The position numbers and the translations under genes were made by a program. A DNA stretch of 43,142 nucleotides from an uncultured Eggerthellaceae bacterium. Its GTDB lineage: Bacteria; Actinomycetota; Coriobacteriia; Coriobacteriales; Eggerthellaceae. Every line of letters begins with the position of its first letter. The first letter of the stretch is position 1. A model generated the notes under the pieces. It was not told the DNA's origin and did no database searches. It was given only the letters and a program-made list of their open reading frames with translations. Location of the stretch: the NCBI GenBank assembly GCA_949840905.1, contig CATKXW010000021.1, forward strand, positions 1 to 43,142, read 5' to 3'. Positions 33,556-40,668 of this stretch are shown piece by piece.

Positions 33556-34218
33556 ATGGGAAATCGGGCAGTCATCACCACGAAGGAGCGAAAGATCGGG
33601 CTGTACTTGCACTGGAACGGCGGTCGGGATACCGTCGAACCGCTTCTCAAGTACTGCGAGCTTCAAGGCTACCGTTCGCCAAGCCAGGACTGCTACGGCT
33701 GGGCGCGCATGTGCCAGGTGATGGGGAACTTCTTCGGCGGCTCCTTGTCCCTCGGCATCGGTGCCTACACCACGGACCGGCAGATGGATCCCGGAGACAA
33801 CGGCGTCTACGTCATCGAGAACTGGCGCATCGCCGACCACCTGCGAACGGAGTACGACGCGGACTGGAACCCCATCGGGATGCGCTCCTTCGAGCCTTCC
33901 GAAGAGGAGGACTGGCACAAGTTCAACGAGATGCTCCACGCCTTCGACGAGGCGATGCCCGAGGGCTTAAGGCTCGGCGACTTCCTTGATGCCCCCGAGA
34001 TTCCCACCTCCGAGGTCCGCTTGGGCGATAAGGTCTGGATGCGCGAGTACGAATCCGGACACGAGCTCTTCGAGGTCGTCGGCTTCGGCGCGGACGATGC
34101 GCCCAGGGGACTTGCGGGCGCTCCCTTCGTGAACCGCTACGAGCACGACGGCGATTACTCCTGGAACAGCAACAACTACATCGACTCGGACACCTGCCGG
34201 ATCGCTCCCCGCGAGTGA
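33556..34218 (+). CDS. Hypothetical mobile-element protein
   Basis: 220 aa, strong start (AGGAGGTCATC). Opens MGNRAVITTKERKIGLYLHWNGG, which resembles short phage and ICE proteins beginning this way, then CYGWARMCQVMGNFFGGSLSLGIG. The second half carries a compact beta domain (VRLGDKVWMREYESGHELFEVVGFG). No catalytic motif seen. Members occur on actinobacterial integrative elements near small genes like the next three. Function unknown. Confidence 0.65.
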   Translation: MGNRAVITTKERKIGLYLHWNGGRDTVEPLLKYCELQGYRSPSQDCYGWARMCQVMGNFFGGSLSLGIGAYTTDRQMDPGDNGVYVIENWRIADHLRTEYDADWNPIGMRSFEPSEEEDWHKFNEMLHAFDEAMPEGLRLGDFLDAPEIPTSEVRLGDKVWMREYESGHELFEVVGFGADDAPRGLAGAPFVNRYEHDGDYSWNSNNYIDSDTCRIAPRE

Positions 34219-34228
34219 CCGGCCTTTC

Positions 34229-34255
34229 GCTGCCAGCCCCGCACGGGCTGGCAGC
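34229..34255 (+). terminator. Intergenic hairpin
   Basis: GCTGCCAGCCC (34229-34239) and GGGCTGGCAGC (34245-34255), 11 perfect pairs, in the gap between two small genes. Followed by TAGAAAGGATCACGGAC and ATG 34296. Confidence 0.6.
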
Positions 34256-34295
34256 CGCCTCTCCGCATACGACACCACTAGAAAGGATCACGGAC

Positions 34296-34664
34296 ATGGG
34301 ATACAGAAGCGAAGTGAAGATAGCCACGACCCGCGAGGGCTATGACCAGATGTGCGAGCGCGTGGATGCGCTCAGCGAAGGCCTGGGGACATCTCCCCTC
34401 ATGGGCTCTTGCCGCAAGCCGGACTTCTTCGAGGAGAGCGATGGATGCGTGGTCTTCGGCTGGGACTACATCAAGTGGTATGAGGGCCTTCTCGCCGACG
34501 TGGACAACGTCGCAGACGCGCTCAGCGAGATCGACGAGTGCGGGCTTCCATATGAGTTCTGCCGCATCGGCGAGAGTTGGGACGATATCGAGTTTCGGGC
34601 GTCTTGCAACAACGATGAGCTCGCGCTGCATGTCGAGCCATCGGTCGTCATCGAGATCGTGTAA
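34296..34664 (+). CDS. Hypothetical mobile-element protein (MGYRSEV type)
   Basis: 122 aa, start fixed by AGAAAGGA and by the motif MGYRSEVKIATTREGYDQM, a beginning shared by several phage/plasmid proteins. Then WDYIKWYEG and a compact acidic C-terminus with CRIGESWDDIEFRA. Small cytosolic alpha/beta protein. No function can be assigned. Confidence 0.65.
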   Translation: MGYRSEVKIATTREGYDQMCERVDALSEGLGTSPLMGSCRKPDFFEESDGCVVFGWDYIKWYEGLLADVDNVADALSEIDECGLPYEFCRIGESWDDIEFRASCNNDELALHVEPSVVIEIV

Positions 34665-34986
34665 CCGCATCGCTGGCGAAGCGTGCATGGCCCTATCGTG
34701 ATTCTCCTGATGCCCTCCTGTGCGCCTCGTCCTTTCCTGCCTTATCACACGCACGCTCGCACGGAACCGCTCAGGGCTTTGGCAAGGGCCGCGATACTTT
34801 TCCCATTTCTTTTCATGGAAGAGGCACTCTCGCAATCCCTGAAAACAAATGCGAAAACTAGCGCGGCGGGGATCAGCCTTCGACGCGCCGCTTCGCTTCC
34901 TCCCTTGCAAAGCACGCGAACCCGTGCGCTCTCCCGTGTCACAAGGCAAGGCAAAGGGCCGAGCCTAAGGCAAACAGGAGGTCATC
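34665..34986 (+). other. Leader region of the YraN-like gene
   Basis: No gene. GCAAGGGCCGCGATACTTTTC at 34782-34802 matches the opening of the shared leader modules at 16031 and 18301. A second short segment (CTCCCTTGCAAAGC, near 34903) matches their end. Ends AAACAGGAGGTCATC before ATG 34987. Confidence 0.4.
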
Positions 34987-35355
34987 ATGAAAGAATTCAT
35001 CGAGAAGTCGAATCAGGCAGCAGCGGCGTTCCTCGACCGCCAGGGATACGAGATCGTCGAGCAGCCCTGGGAGGACGACATTGACTCGCCCGTGAGCATT
35101 GTGGCGCAAGACGAAGACACCCTCGTTTTCATATCCGTCGCAGCCCGCAGGAACTCAAGCTCGTTCCCGCCGGAGCACGTGAACGAAGAGGAGCTCGAAG
35201 GCTTCGCCATCAGCTGGCTGAAAGGCAACCTCGACCACGCCGCCTGCACCATCCGCTTCGACCACATCGGCCTGCTCCTCATCAGCCCAGACAGGGCGCT
35301 CATCAAGCACCACGTCAACGTGATGTCCTGCAGCGACATCCCGGAGGAGGAATAA
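34987..35355 (+). CDS. YraN/UPF0102-like protein with changed active-site residues
   Basis: 122 aa; ATG 34987 after CAGGAGGTCATC. It follows the UPF0102 plan: NQAAAAFLDRQGYEIVEQPWE, then SIVAQDEDTLVFISVAARR. The usual E-IDI-A-D and V-F-V-E-V-K core is replaced by SPVSIVAQDED and VFISVAARR, so the nuclease Glu and Lys are missing. The C-terminal half (LDHAACTIRFDHIGLLLIS) is also like the family. A degenerate Holliday-type-nuclease fold, perhaps structural or regulatory. It belongs to a series of small genes with hairpin leaders. Confidence 0.5.
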   Translation: MKEFIEKSNQAAAAFLDRQGYEIVEQPWEDDIDSPVSIVAQDEDTLVFISVAARRNSSSFPPEHVNEEELEGFAISWLKGNLDHAACTIRFDHIGLLLISPDRALIKHHVNVMSCSDIPEEE

Positions 35356-35392
35356 CCGACCTCCTTTCCTCCTCTTGAGGAATCCCGCATGC

Positions 35393-35418
35393 GCCGCCGG
35401 GTCGATAGGCTCGGCGGC
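35393..35418 (+). terminator. Intergenic hairpin
   Basis: GCCGCCG (35393-35399) with CGGCGGC (35412-35418). Another stem, GAGGAGGA / TCCTCCTC, spans the preceding stop codon. Then CAGAAAGGATCACTACC before ATG 35461. Confidence 0.5.
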
Positions 35419-35460
35419 CTTCGGGGAGCAATCCGCCAACCATCAGAAAGGATCACTACC

Positions 35461-35838
35461 ATGGGACTCGATATGTATCTGACGAAGTGCAGCGCCGCCA
35501 CGAAAGACGAGCAAGACGAGATGGTCGCCTACTGGCGCAAGGCCAACCACATCCACGGCTGGTTCGAGCGCAACGTTGCCTACGGCGAACTTGAGAACTG
35601 CGAGCTCTACCCCGTGAGCTTCGAGCAGCTGATGTCGCTCGGAATCACGTGCCAGCTCGTAAAGGCAAACCCGGAAAGCGCGCCGATGCTGCTGCCGCGC
35701 CAGGAGGGCTTCTTCTTCGGGAGCAGCGAATACGATGACGACTACTTCATGGATGTTGACGACACCCTCGAAATCATCCGCCAGGTTTGCGATGCGCTCC
35801 AGGACGGCGACGAGCTCTTCTACCACGCCTGGTGGTAG
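35461..35838 (+). CDS. Hypothetical mobile-element protein (MGLDMYL type)
   Basis: 125 aa; start set by AGAAAGGA and the motif MGLDMYL, a start known in many phage and plasmid proteins. YWRKANHIHGWFERN follows, then a middle part ending LPRQEGFFFGSSEYDDDY and an acidic C-terminus. No catalytic motif recognised. Presence in phages and plasmids suggests a host-interaction role. Confidence 0.65.
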   Translation: MGLDMYLTKCSAATKDEQDEMVAYWRKANHIHGWFERNVAYGELENCELYPVSFEQLMSLGITCQLVKANPESAPMLLPRQEGFFFGSSEYDDDYFMDVDDTLEIIRQVCDALQDGDELFYHAWW

Positions 35839-35872
35839 AAGGCCAGCTGCCTCTTTCTGCATAGCGCTGGGT

Positions 35873-36000
35873 TATAATCACTCCATCAGAGATGAAAACA
35901 CAGTCCCCGTCGGGTAGTCGTGGGCGTGCGGAAGATCTAGCCAGCAATCCGCATCAGTAACCTGCCTCCTTGGTTGTCCCTTCTCTGCATGGTTTCAAAA
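35873..36000 (+). promoter_or_regulatory. Candidate yjdF (azaaromatic) riboswitch leader with promoter
   Basis: TATAAT at 35873-35878 opens a ~140-base untranslated leader. It contains several helices: TGCGGA/TCCGCA (35927-35952) and AACC/GGTT (35959-35974), with the single-stranded GATGAAAACACAG near its 5' end. It stands directly in front of a YjdF-family gene, the gene class controlled by the yjdF riboswitch. The assignment rests mainly on that association; I did not match the consensus base by base. Confidence 0.55.
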
Positions 36001-36019
36001 GCATAAAGGAGGAATCACC

Positions 36020-36439
36020 ATGCAGATCAGCGTGTCATCCACCCTGACCCTCTTTCATGACGGCCAGTTCTGGGTAGGGATCGTCGAGCATGTCGAAGAC
36101 GGCAGCCTCGGCGTTGCGAAGATCGTCTTCGGCACAGAGCCATCAAATGAGGAAGTCTTGCAATTCGTCGTGAACAGATGGGAGAAACTCTCGTTTGTTG
36201 GCAGAAAAGAGCCCGACAGGCCAAAAATGGCCAGAAACCCTAAGCGCCGCCAGCGCGAAGCGGCGAAGGCGTTGGAGAAGCCAGCGATGAGCACCAAGGC
36301 TCAGCAGGCCCTCTCGGAGCAGCGAGAGGCGATGAAGCAATTCGCAAGTCGATCGCGAAAGCAGAGGCGCTCCGATAAGAAGCAGGAGCGCTTCGAGCTT
36401 CACGTGAAGAAGCGCAAGCAAAAGCACCGTGGACACTAA
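36020..36439 (+). CDS. yjdF: YjdF-family (DUF2992) protein
   Basis: 139 aa. The N-terminal half reads MQISVSSTLTLFHDGQFWVG, then KIVFGTEPSNEEVLQF, typical of YjdF. The C-terminal half is very basic (KQRRSDKKQERFELHVKKRKQKHRG), suggesting RNA or DNA binding. AAGGAGGAATCACC precedes the ATG. Family members are coupled to a riboswitch that senses azaaromatic compounds and are thought to relate to toxic-compound response; the molecular task is not established. Confidence 0.85.
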   Translation: MQISVSSTLTLFHDGQFWVGIVEHVEDGSLGVAKIVFGTEPSNEEVLQFVVNRWEKLSFVGRKEPDRPKMARNPKRRQREAAKALEKPAMSTKAQQALSEQREAMKQFASRSRKQRRSDKKQERFELHVKKRKQKHRGH

Positions 36440-36647
36440 CCGTCACCAATCTCGCATAGAAGGCCAGCGGTATAGCCAAGCCCGAAAAGCTTATCCCCAT
36501 GGATTTGAATAGTTGGTCTTCTGCGCTCTCCGCCAGCTCGAATGCATCTACCAATGGCCAAGGCGTTCCGAATTCCTTTATCCACGCACAAGCAAGCTGT
36601 AAGGCAATGGCAATGATCAGGTATCTTAGAAGAAGGTCGGCATTCAT
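36440..36647 (-). pseudogene. Truncated small membrane protein
   Basis: ATG 36647 (- strand), directly behind the Xre-TPR gene, reads MNADLLLRYLIIAIALQLACAW then GISFSGLAIPLAFYARLVTVS, two membrane segments. The frame stays open into the antisense of the yjdF 3' end, where the sequence is plainly not native (low complexity). The real gene end was probably lost in the joining with yjdF. Product not identified. Confidence 0.45.
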
Positions 36648-36648
36648 G

Positions 36649-37788
36649 CTATCGCCTCGCTTCCAATCCGTTCGAAAGGCGCGCAGCGATCTGACCGAAT
36701 CGCACATCGTCCCTCACGGAGTCCCAGAGTCCGTCGCTTTCAAGTGCGCTTACATATGCTGCGCGTAATTCTGCAACGCCCTCGCTTCGCGTGCGGACGA
36801 CTTCATCGTCTGCATCGTCCCACAGCATGTCTTCAACCTTGTCGAAGATGCCCGGATTGACTGGATTCGACATGACGGCGCATGCTTCATCGAGTGCATC
36901 CGCAAAGGCATCGAGCGCTGAGAAGACCTCATCTGTTGGAGCCGTGCGTACCAGGTTCTTCGCCTGCTGCAAGCGGATGGCGGGCATGAGCGTCGGGAAG
37001 ATCGAGGCGAACACCTTGTCTGGCTGCAAAGCGGCAGCAAGGTCGGCCAGTTCGGCTAATCTGGAATCATCAACCATCGGCACCATAGCTGCCATCGCAG
37101 ACTGCGCTTCCAGAAGGGATACGAGAAGCGCTCGTTGCAGGACGGCCAAAGCTTCTTCATTGCGGCCAGCCTCACGGTGGAGCTGGGCTAGCAGGGCAGC
37201 TTGCAGGCTCGGCCCCTTCCGCTCATAGCCATCGAGCAGCTTCTCGGCTTCGCGTTCGCGACCGGTCCACAGCAGAATCCGGACAAGAGACGGAAGCTCG
37301 GCTGACACCCCCGCCTCCGAGGGAGAAAGCTCTATCACGCGCCTTATGATGCGCTCCGCCTCATCGGCGCACTGCAGCGACTCGTCTTCAAGGGAGTCGC
37401 CATTGAAGCCGGGAATCTTGGGTATCTGCGCGAATAGCGCCGCTCCCATCATGCGCAGAAGCTCGCAGCATGTCCAATTCTCCCGTACTTGCTTCCGCAC
37501 GTAGTCAAGGCCGGCATCGTAGTCTTCTCCAAGGAGCGCCAAAGCGGTTTGATATGCCGCATTGATGCTTTCCTTGTCAGGTTCTTGGACGCGACCGAAA
37601 AGGTCGTCGATGGAAGTCGAGTAGAGGTCTGCGATGGCGGGAAGCAATGAGATGTCCGGCATGCTCTGTCCGCATTCCCATTTCGAGACCGCCGCCTTAG
37701 TTATGCCAAGGTGGTTAGCCGCCTCTTCCTGGGTCAGTCCGCTCTCCGAACGGAGGCGAGCGAGCGTTTCGTTGATTCTGGTGTCCAT
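36649..37788 (-). CDS. Xre-family regulator with TPR-like C-terminal domain
   Basis: 379 aa from ATG 37788 (AAGGAATCG upstream). Residues 1-65 are an Xre HTH (LTQEEAANHLGITKAAVSKWECGQSMPDI). The remaining ~310 residues are helical with repeat character (LLRMMGAALFAQ, ADEAERIIRRVIELSPSEA, LLARLHREAGRNEEALAVL-type), as in the tetratricopeptide or Rgg/PlcR-like regulators that sense peptides. It is divergent from the mobilisation genes. A 14-bp palindrome at 37954 lies ~165 bp upstream of its start. Confidence 0.8.
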   Translation of the reverse strand: MDTRINETLARLRSESGLTQEEAANHLGITKAAVSKWECGQSMPDISLLPAIADLYSTSIDDLFGRVQEPDKESINAAYQTALALLGEDYDAGLDYVRKQVRENWTCCELLRMMGAALFAQIPKIPGFNGDSLEDESLQCADEAERIIRRVIELSPSEAGVSAELPSLVRILLWTGREREAEKLLDGYERKGPSLQAALLAQLHREAGRNEEALAVLQRALLVSLLEAQSAMAAMVPMVDDSRLAELADLAAALQPDKVFASIFPTLMPAIRLQQAKNLVRTAPTDEVFSALDAFADALDEACAVMSNPVNPGIFDKVEDMLWDDADDEVVRTRSEGVAELRAAYVSALESDGLWDSVRDDVRFGQIAARLSNGLEARR

Positions 37789-37953
37789 TTCGATTCCTTG
37801 CTCTAGGGATACATCCATTATCCGAATGGCATGAAATGCAGACAAGCGAGCATTAGGACTCTTTCGATTGCTTGCAGTCAACCGATGGTTGATTTTGCTA
37901 TCCGCATCGTTAGCAGCCTAACGCCAAAGTAGCACGCAGTCAGTGCTTTCAGA

Positions 37954-37985
37954 ACCAAAACAGTACAATTCTGTACTGTTTTGGT
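37954..37985. promoter_or_regulatory. 14-bp inverted repeat before the mobilisation region
   Basis: ACCAAAACAGTACA (37954-37967) and its perfect complement (37972-37985) with a 4-base loop, directly before a -10-like TACAAT (37987-37992). Operator geometry: a bound repressor would cover the -35 region of a rightward promoter. Confidence 0.6.
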
Positions 37986-38070
37986 GTACAATAGGAATGT
38001 AATACAAACAAGGTGCATCTCATTCCACCACCCGGAGATGCGGCGAAGACGCAAGAAACGAGGCGATTCC

Positions 38071-38329
38071 ATGCTCGCACATGAATCCCAACGCCCTTCC
38101 TCCAGCACGGCGGCTAAGCGCCCCGAACGCAATTCCCAGGATAAATACCCAACTTGGATGTCATAGGCGCTTAGACGCCGAATCCAGCAAGTATCGCATG
38201 GCGTATTACATCTTCGATTCCTTGCGCCATGCAACTTGTTCCCGGGATGCGTTCGAGCAGTTATGTCGCCGAGCAATTTGTGGGCTCGGCTCCGGAGAAT
38301 CCCGGGGAATGCAGCTTGGCGACATCTGA
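38071..38329 (+). other. Two possible small reading frames upstream of mobC
   Basis: ATG 38071 gives a 31-aa frame (ends 38166). ATG 38199 gives 43 aa with MAYYIFDSLRHATCSRDAF and ends at 38329. Neither has a strong ribosome-binding site and neither is recognised. The region 37993-38406 is otherwise non-coding and may hold oriT. Confidence 0.3.
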
Positions 38330-38354
38330 CTCAGAGCCGAATGGGCGCAAGCTG

Positions 38355-38370
38355 GCGGGGGATCCCCCGC
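38355..38370. promoter_or_regulatory. 16-bp palindrome upstream of mobC, oriT candidate
   Basis: GCGGGGGATCCCCCGC, a perfect palindrome 36 bp before the mobC ATG, followed by TAGGGAAAAGCAAACACG. A palindrome in front of mobC-relaxase genes is the usual place of oriT, but I cannot identify a nic site. Confidence 0.4.
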
Positions 38371-38406
38371 GCCCCTAGGGAAAAGCAAACACGTCAGGAG
38401 GAAACG

Positions 38407-38829
38407 ATGAGCAAAACCAACAAAGTCCGAACCCTGAGCTTTCGCCTTGCCGAAGACGATTACCAGAAGCTGATGGAGCGCTGCCGCAAGGCGGAGCTCT
38501 CCAAGTCGATGTACCTTCGCTACCTCATCCGCATCCCGATCGTCTGCGATGAGGCAACCGAGGATTCCGCGCCGTGTATTGTCCTGGATAAAAGGTCGAT
38601 CCGCGACATCTCGCGGGAGCTCACCCGCTGGGGCTACCACTACAACCAGGCGGTGCATGCGATGAACTCCATCAACTACTACATCGCCCACGGCAAGAGT
38701 GACGCTCGCCTGTTGGACGAGAAGGCAGAGTGCATCGAGGTCGAGCTTGCCACTGTGAACCGCAATGCAGAGCGCATCGTCTACGAGATCGCGAAGCTCC
38801 AGGACAAGATGATCGTCGAGGCGCGGTGA
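38407..38829 (+). CDS. mobC: MobC-like mobilisation accessory protein
   Basis: 140 aa; ATG 38407 behind CAGGAGGAAACG. N-terminal ribbon-helix-helix (TLSFRLAEDDYQKLMERCRKAELSKSMYLRYLI) for oriT binding, then ISRELTRWGYHYNQAVHAMNSI, the MobC-type second domain. Its stop overlaps the relaxase start (TGATG). Relaxosome partner that opens oriT for the nickase. Confidence 0.85.
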   Translation: MSKTNKVRTLSFRLAEDDYQKLMERCRKAELSKSMYLRYLIRIPIVCDEATEDSAPCIVLDKRSIRDISRELTRWGYHYNQAVHAMNSINYYIAHGKSDARLLDEKAECIEVELATVNRNAERIVYEIAKLQDKMIVEAR

Positions 38830-40049
38830 TGCCGATCCTGAAGGCCATAGCTGGACACGGCGGTACGGCTGGCATACGCCGATACCTTGAGAAGGGGAAC
38901 CGGGCGCTCGCGCGGGACGTAATGAATCTCCCTATGGAGGAATGGGTCGGTGAAGCGCCTGGCGAGCATTCGATCTTCGTTGATTGGGATGTCGAGATGG
39001 ATAGGACACGCGAAGCCTATGGGACGAACGCCCCCTGGCGCGGCCTGGCTGCCAGGACGTTCGAGCACTTCGTTATCTCGCCTGACCCTGGAGACGGAAT
39101 CGACCTGGAAGCGCTGCGCCGCCTGTCCCGCGCTTGGACAGAAAGGCACTTCAAGGACTTCGAGGTGGCGATCATCTACCACGACGACAACGAGAGAGGA
39201 ATCCCGCATGCGCACGTCGTCGTCAACAACGCGAATCTCAAGACTGGATACCGCTGCCACATAAGCAAGCCGGAAACGCTCAACCAAGAGCTTCAGGACA
39301 TGGCTCGGGAAATGGGCTTGTCTGGCCTTTCCAACATCATGCCGAAGCGAAGCGGCAAGGAGCAGAAGGCAGAGCCAAGAAGCCGCCAGGCAGTCTACTT
39401 CGGCCGCGCAGAAAGGGAGATTATGCGCTCAGGTGGCTACTCTTGGGTTGGCGACATCAGGGCGCGAGTCGCCCTCGCGAAGAATACCTCCAGAACCGAG
39501 GGCGAATTCAGAACCGCCCTTGCGAAGCTCGGCATCTCGATTGAGGACAACTCCGAGAAGGCACGTCGTGACGATTGGATATTCGCGCTGGCTGATGATC
39601 CGACCAAGCGCGTGTCGGGAGAGCGTCTTGGCTTTACCTACGGGAAACAGATGCTGCGAAACCGCTTCGAGCGCCAAGGGGCGTACATCCCCGAAGCTCG
39701 CACTGCCGCCCAGATCCGCCAGAGGGCCGCAAGCGCTGTGGCGCTAAACGACCTCGCCGACCTCTCAAGGCTTTCTGCCGTGCTGGAAACGTGCGCGAAG
39801 TTCAACGTGAGGAATCTGGACGATTTCAATCGGAGGCTCTCGACCCTGCAGCATCGCGGAAGCGAGAGCAGCGAGGGCTACAGGAGGCTTGTCGAGGCGC
39901 GGTCATACGCATCGGAGAAAGGCCTCATGCAGCGCAAGGGCGGTACGTCTGTCGCAGCGACGAGGATGCGCGGAAACCAGGGTTCCGGCCAACGAGTCCG
40001 CGAGCAGGAAGCAGAGCGCGCAAGGGCGAGGGAGAGGGGCGGCAGATGA
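38829..40049 (+). CDS. MOBP-like relaxase
   Basis: 406 aa from ATG 38829, coupled to mobC. Nickase/transesterase that starts conjugative transfer at oriT. The relaxase domain (1-~140) shows Tyr19 in RRYLEKG as candidate nucleophile, then FEHFVISPDP, IIYHDDNERGIPHAHVVVNNAN with His118/127/129 for the metal site. The C-terminal 260 residues are basic helical (RAEREIMRSGGYSWVGDIRARV) with no helicase. Alone, it would need a type IV coupling system from elsewhere; none is seen before the window end. Confidence 0.87.
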   Translation: MPILKAIAGHGGTAGIRRYLEKGNRALARDVMNLPMEEWVGEAPGEHSIFVDWDVEMDRTREAYGTNAPWRGLAARTFEHFVISPDPGDGIDLEALRRLSRAWTERHFKDFEVAIIYHDDNERGIPHAHVVVNNANLKTGYRCHISKPETLNQELQDMAREMGLSGLSNIMPKRSGKEQKAEPRSRQAVYFGRAEREIMRSGGYSWVGDIRARVALAKNTSRTEGEFRTALAKLGISIEDNSEKARRDDWIFALADDPTKRVSGERLGFTYGKQMLRNRFERQGAYIPEARTAAQIRQRAASAVALNDLADLSRLSAVLETCAKFNVRNLDDFNRRLSTLQHRGSESSEGYRRLVEARSYASEKGLMQRKGGTSVAATRMRGNQGSGQRVREQEAERARARERGGR

Positions 40050-40612
40050 TAGTGAAGATCGCCTACGACGACCAGAGGCTCGACGTATTCGACACATCTG
40101 CGTTCACGGCAGGACTTCCCCTCGGCAAGGCCAATATGCTCACGAACTTCGAGGTTCGCTTCGATCGCTTGGGAGAGGGAGGACTCTGGCTTGCCGCCCA
40201 CAGCTATCAGGCATGCGGCGAACACGAGGATGAAGGCGGCGAAATTCCTGTCGCAAGGCGGACGAGGGGATGGCGTTTCCTCCTTTCCTCGGCCGAGGAA
40301 CTTGAGCATGTTGAGCTCGTGGTGGTCGACGGCGAGGCGATCATCAAGCGGGTGCTCGGCCACCTGATAGACCTCCAGAGCTTTGACGAGGCAGCTTACG
40401 AATGCACAGGGACATCATCTGCCGGGCTGCATGCCCGGATAGCAGAGCTCTACGAATACATGCAGGCGCTAAGCGGGGATGAATCCCCGGACATTCCGGG
40501 CGTTGATAGGGAGACGGTTGCCGCGTGCGTGAGGGCGCATGCGAAGGCGCAGGCCAAAAGCGACAAAGAGAGCGAAATGGATTGGGGAGATGTAGATGAA
40601 GTTGGTTGGTAG
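40046..40612 (+). CDS. Hypothetical protein co-encoded with the relaxase
   Basis: 188 aa; ATG overlaps the relaxase stop (ATGA). Begins MIVKIAYDDQRLDVFDTSAF; the first ~110 residues look like mixed alpha/beta with WRFLLSSAEELEHVELVVVDGE, then a helical acidic C-terminus. No recognised family. Its position and the coupling suggest a role in relaxosome function or transfer. Its end overlaps the 19-aa peptide gene. Confidence 0.65.
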   Translation: MIVKIAYDDQRLDVFDTSAFTAGLPLGKANMLTNFEVRFDRLGEGGLWLAAHSYQACGEHEDEGGEIPVARRTRGWRFLLSSAEELEHVELVVVDGEAIIKRVLGHLIDLQSFDEAAYECTGTSSAGLHARIAELYEYMQALSGDESPDIPGVDRETVAACVRAHAKAQAKSDKESEMDWGDVDEVGW

Positions 40613-40655
40613 CTTCGTGCGTTGGCTTTTCAAAGCGGTGTTCCGCTTCATGTAG
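40596..40655 (+). CDS. 19-aa amphipathic peptide, copy 2
   Basis: MKLVGSFVRWLFKAVFRFM, ATG 40596 within the end of the previous gene and behind TTGGGGAGATG. It shares 11 of 19 residues with copy 1 (14077-14136), including the C-terminal AVFRFM. The stop is 13 bp before the lipoprotein gene. A very small protein, conserved in two contexts; role unknown. Confidence 0.6.
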   Translation: MKLVGSFVRWLFKAVFRFM

Positions 40656-40668
40656 GAAGGTGAGGCAG

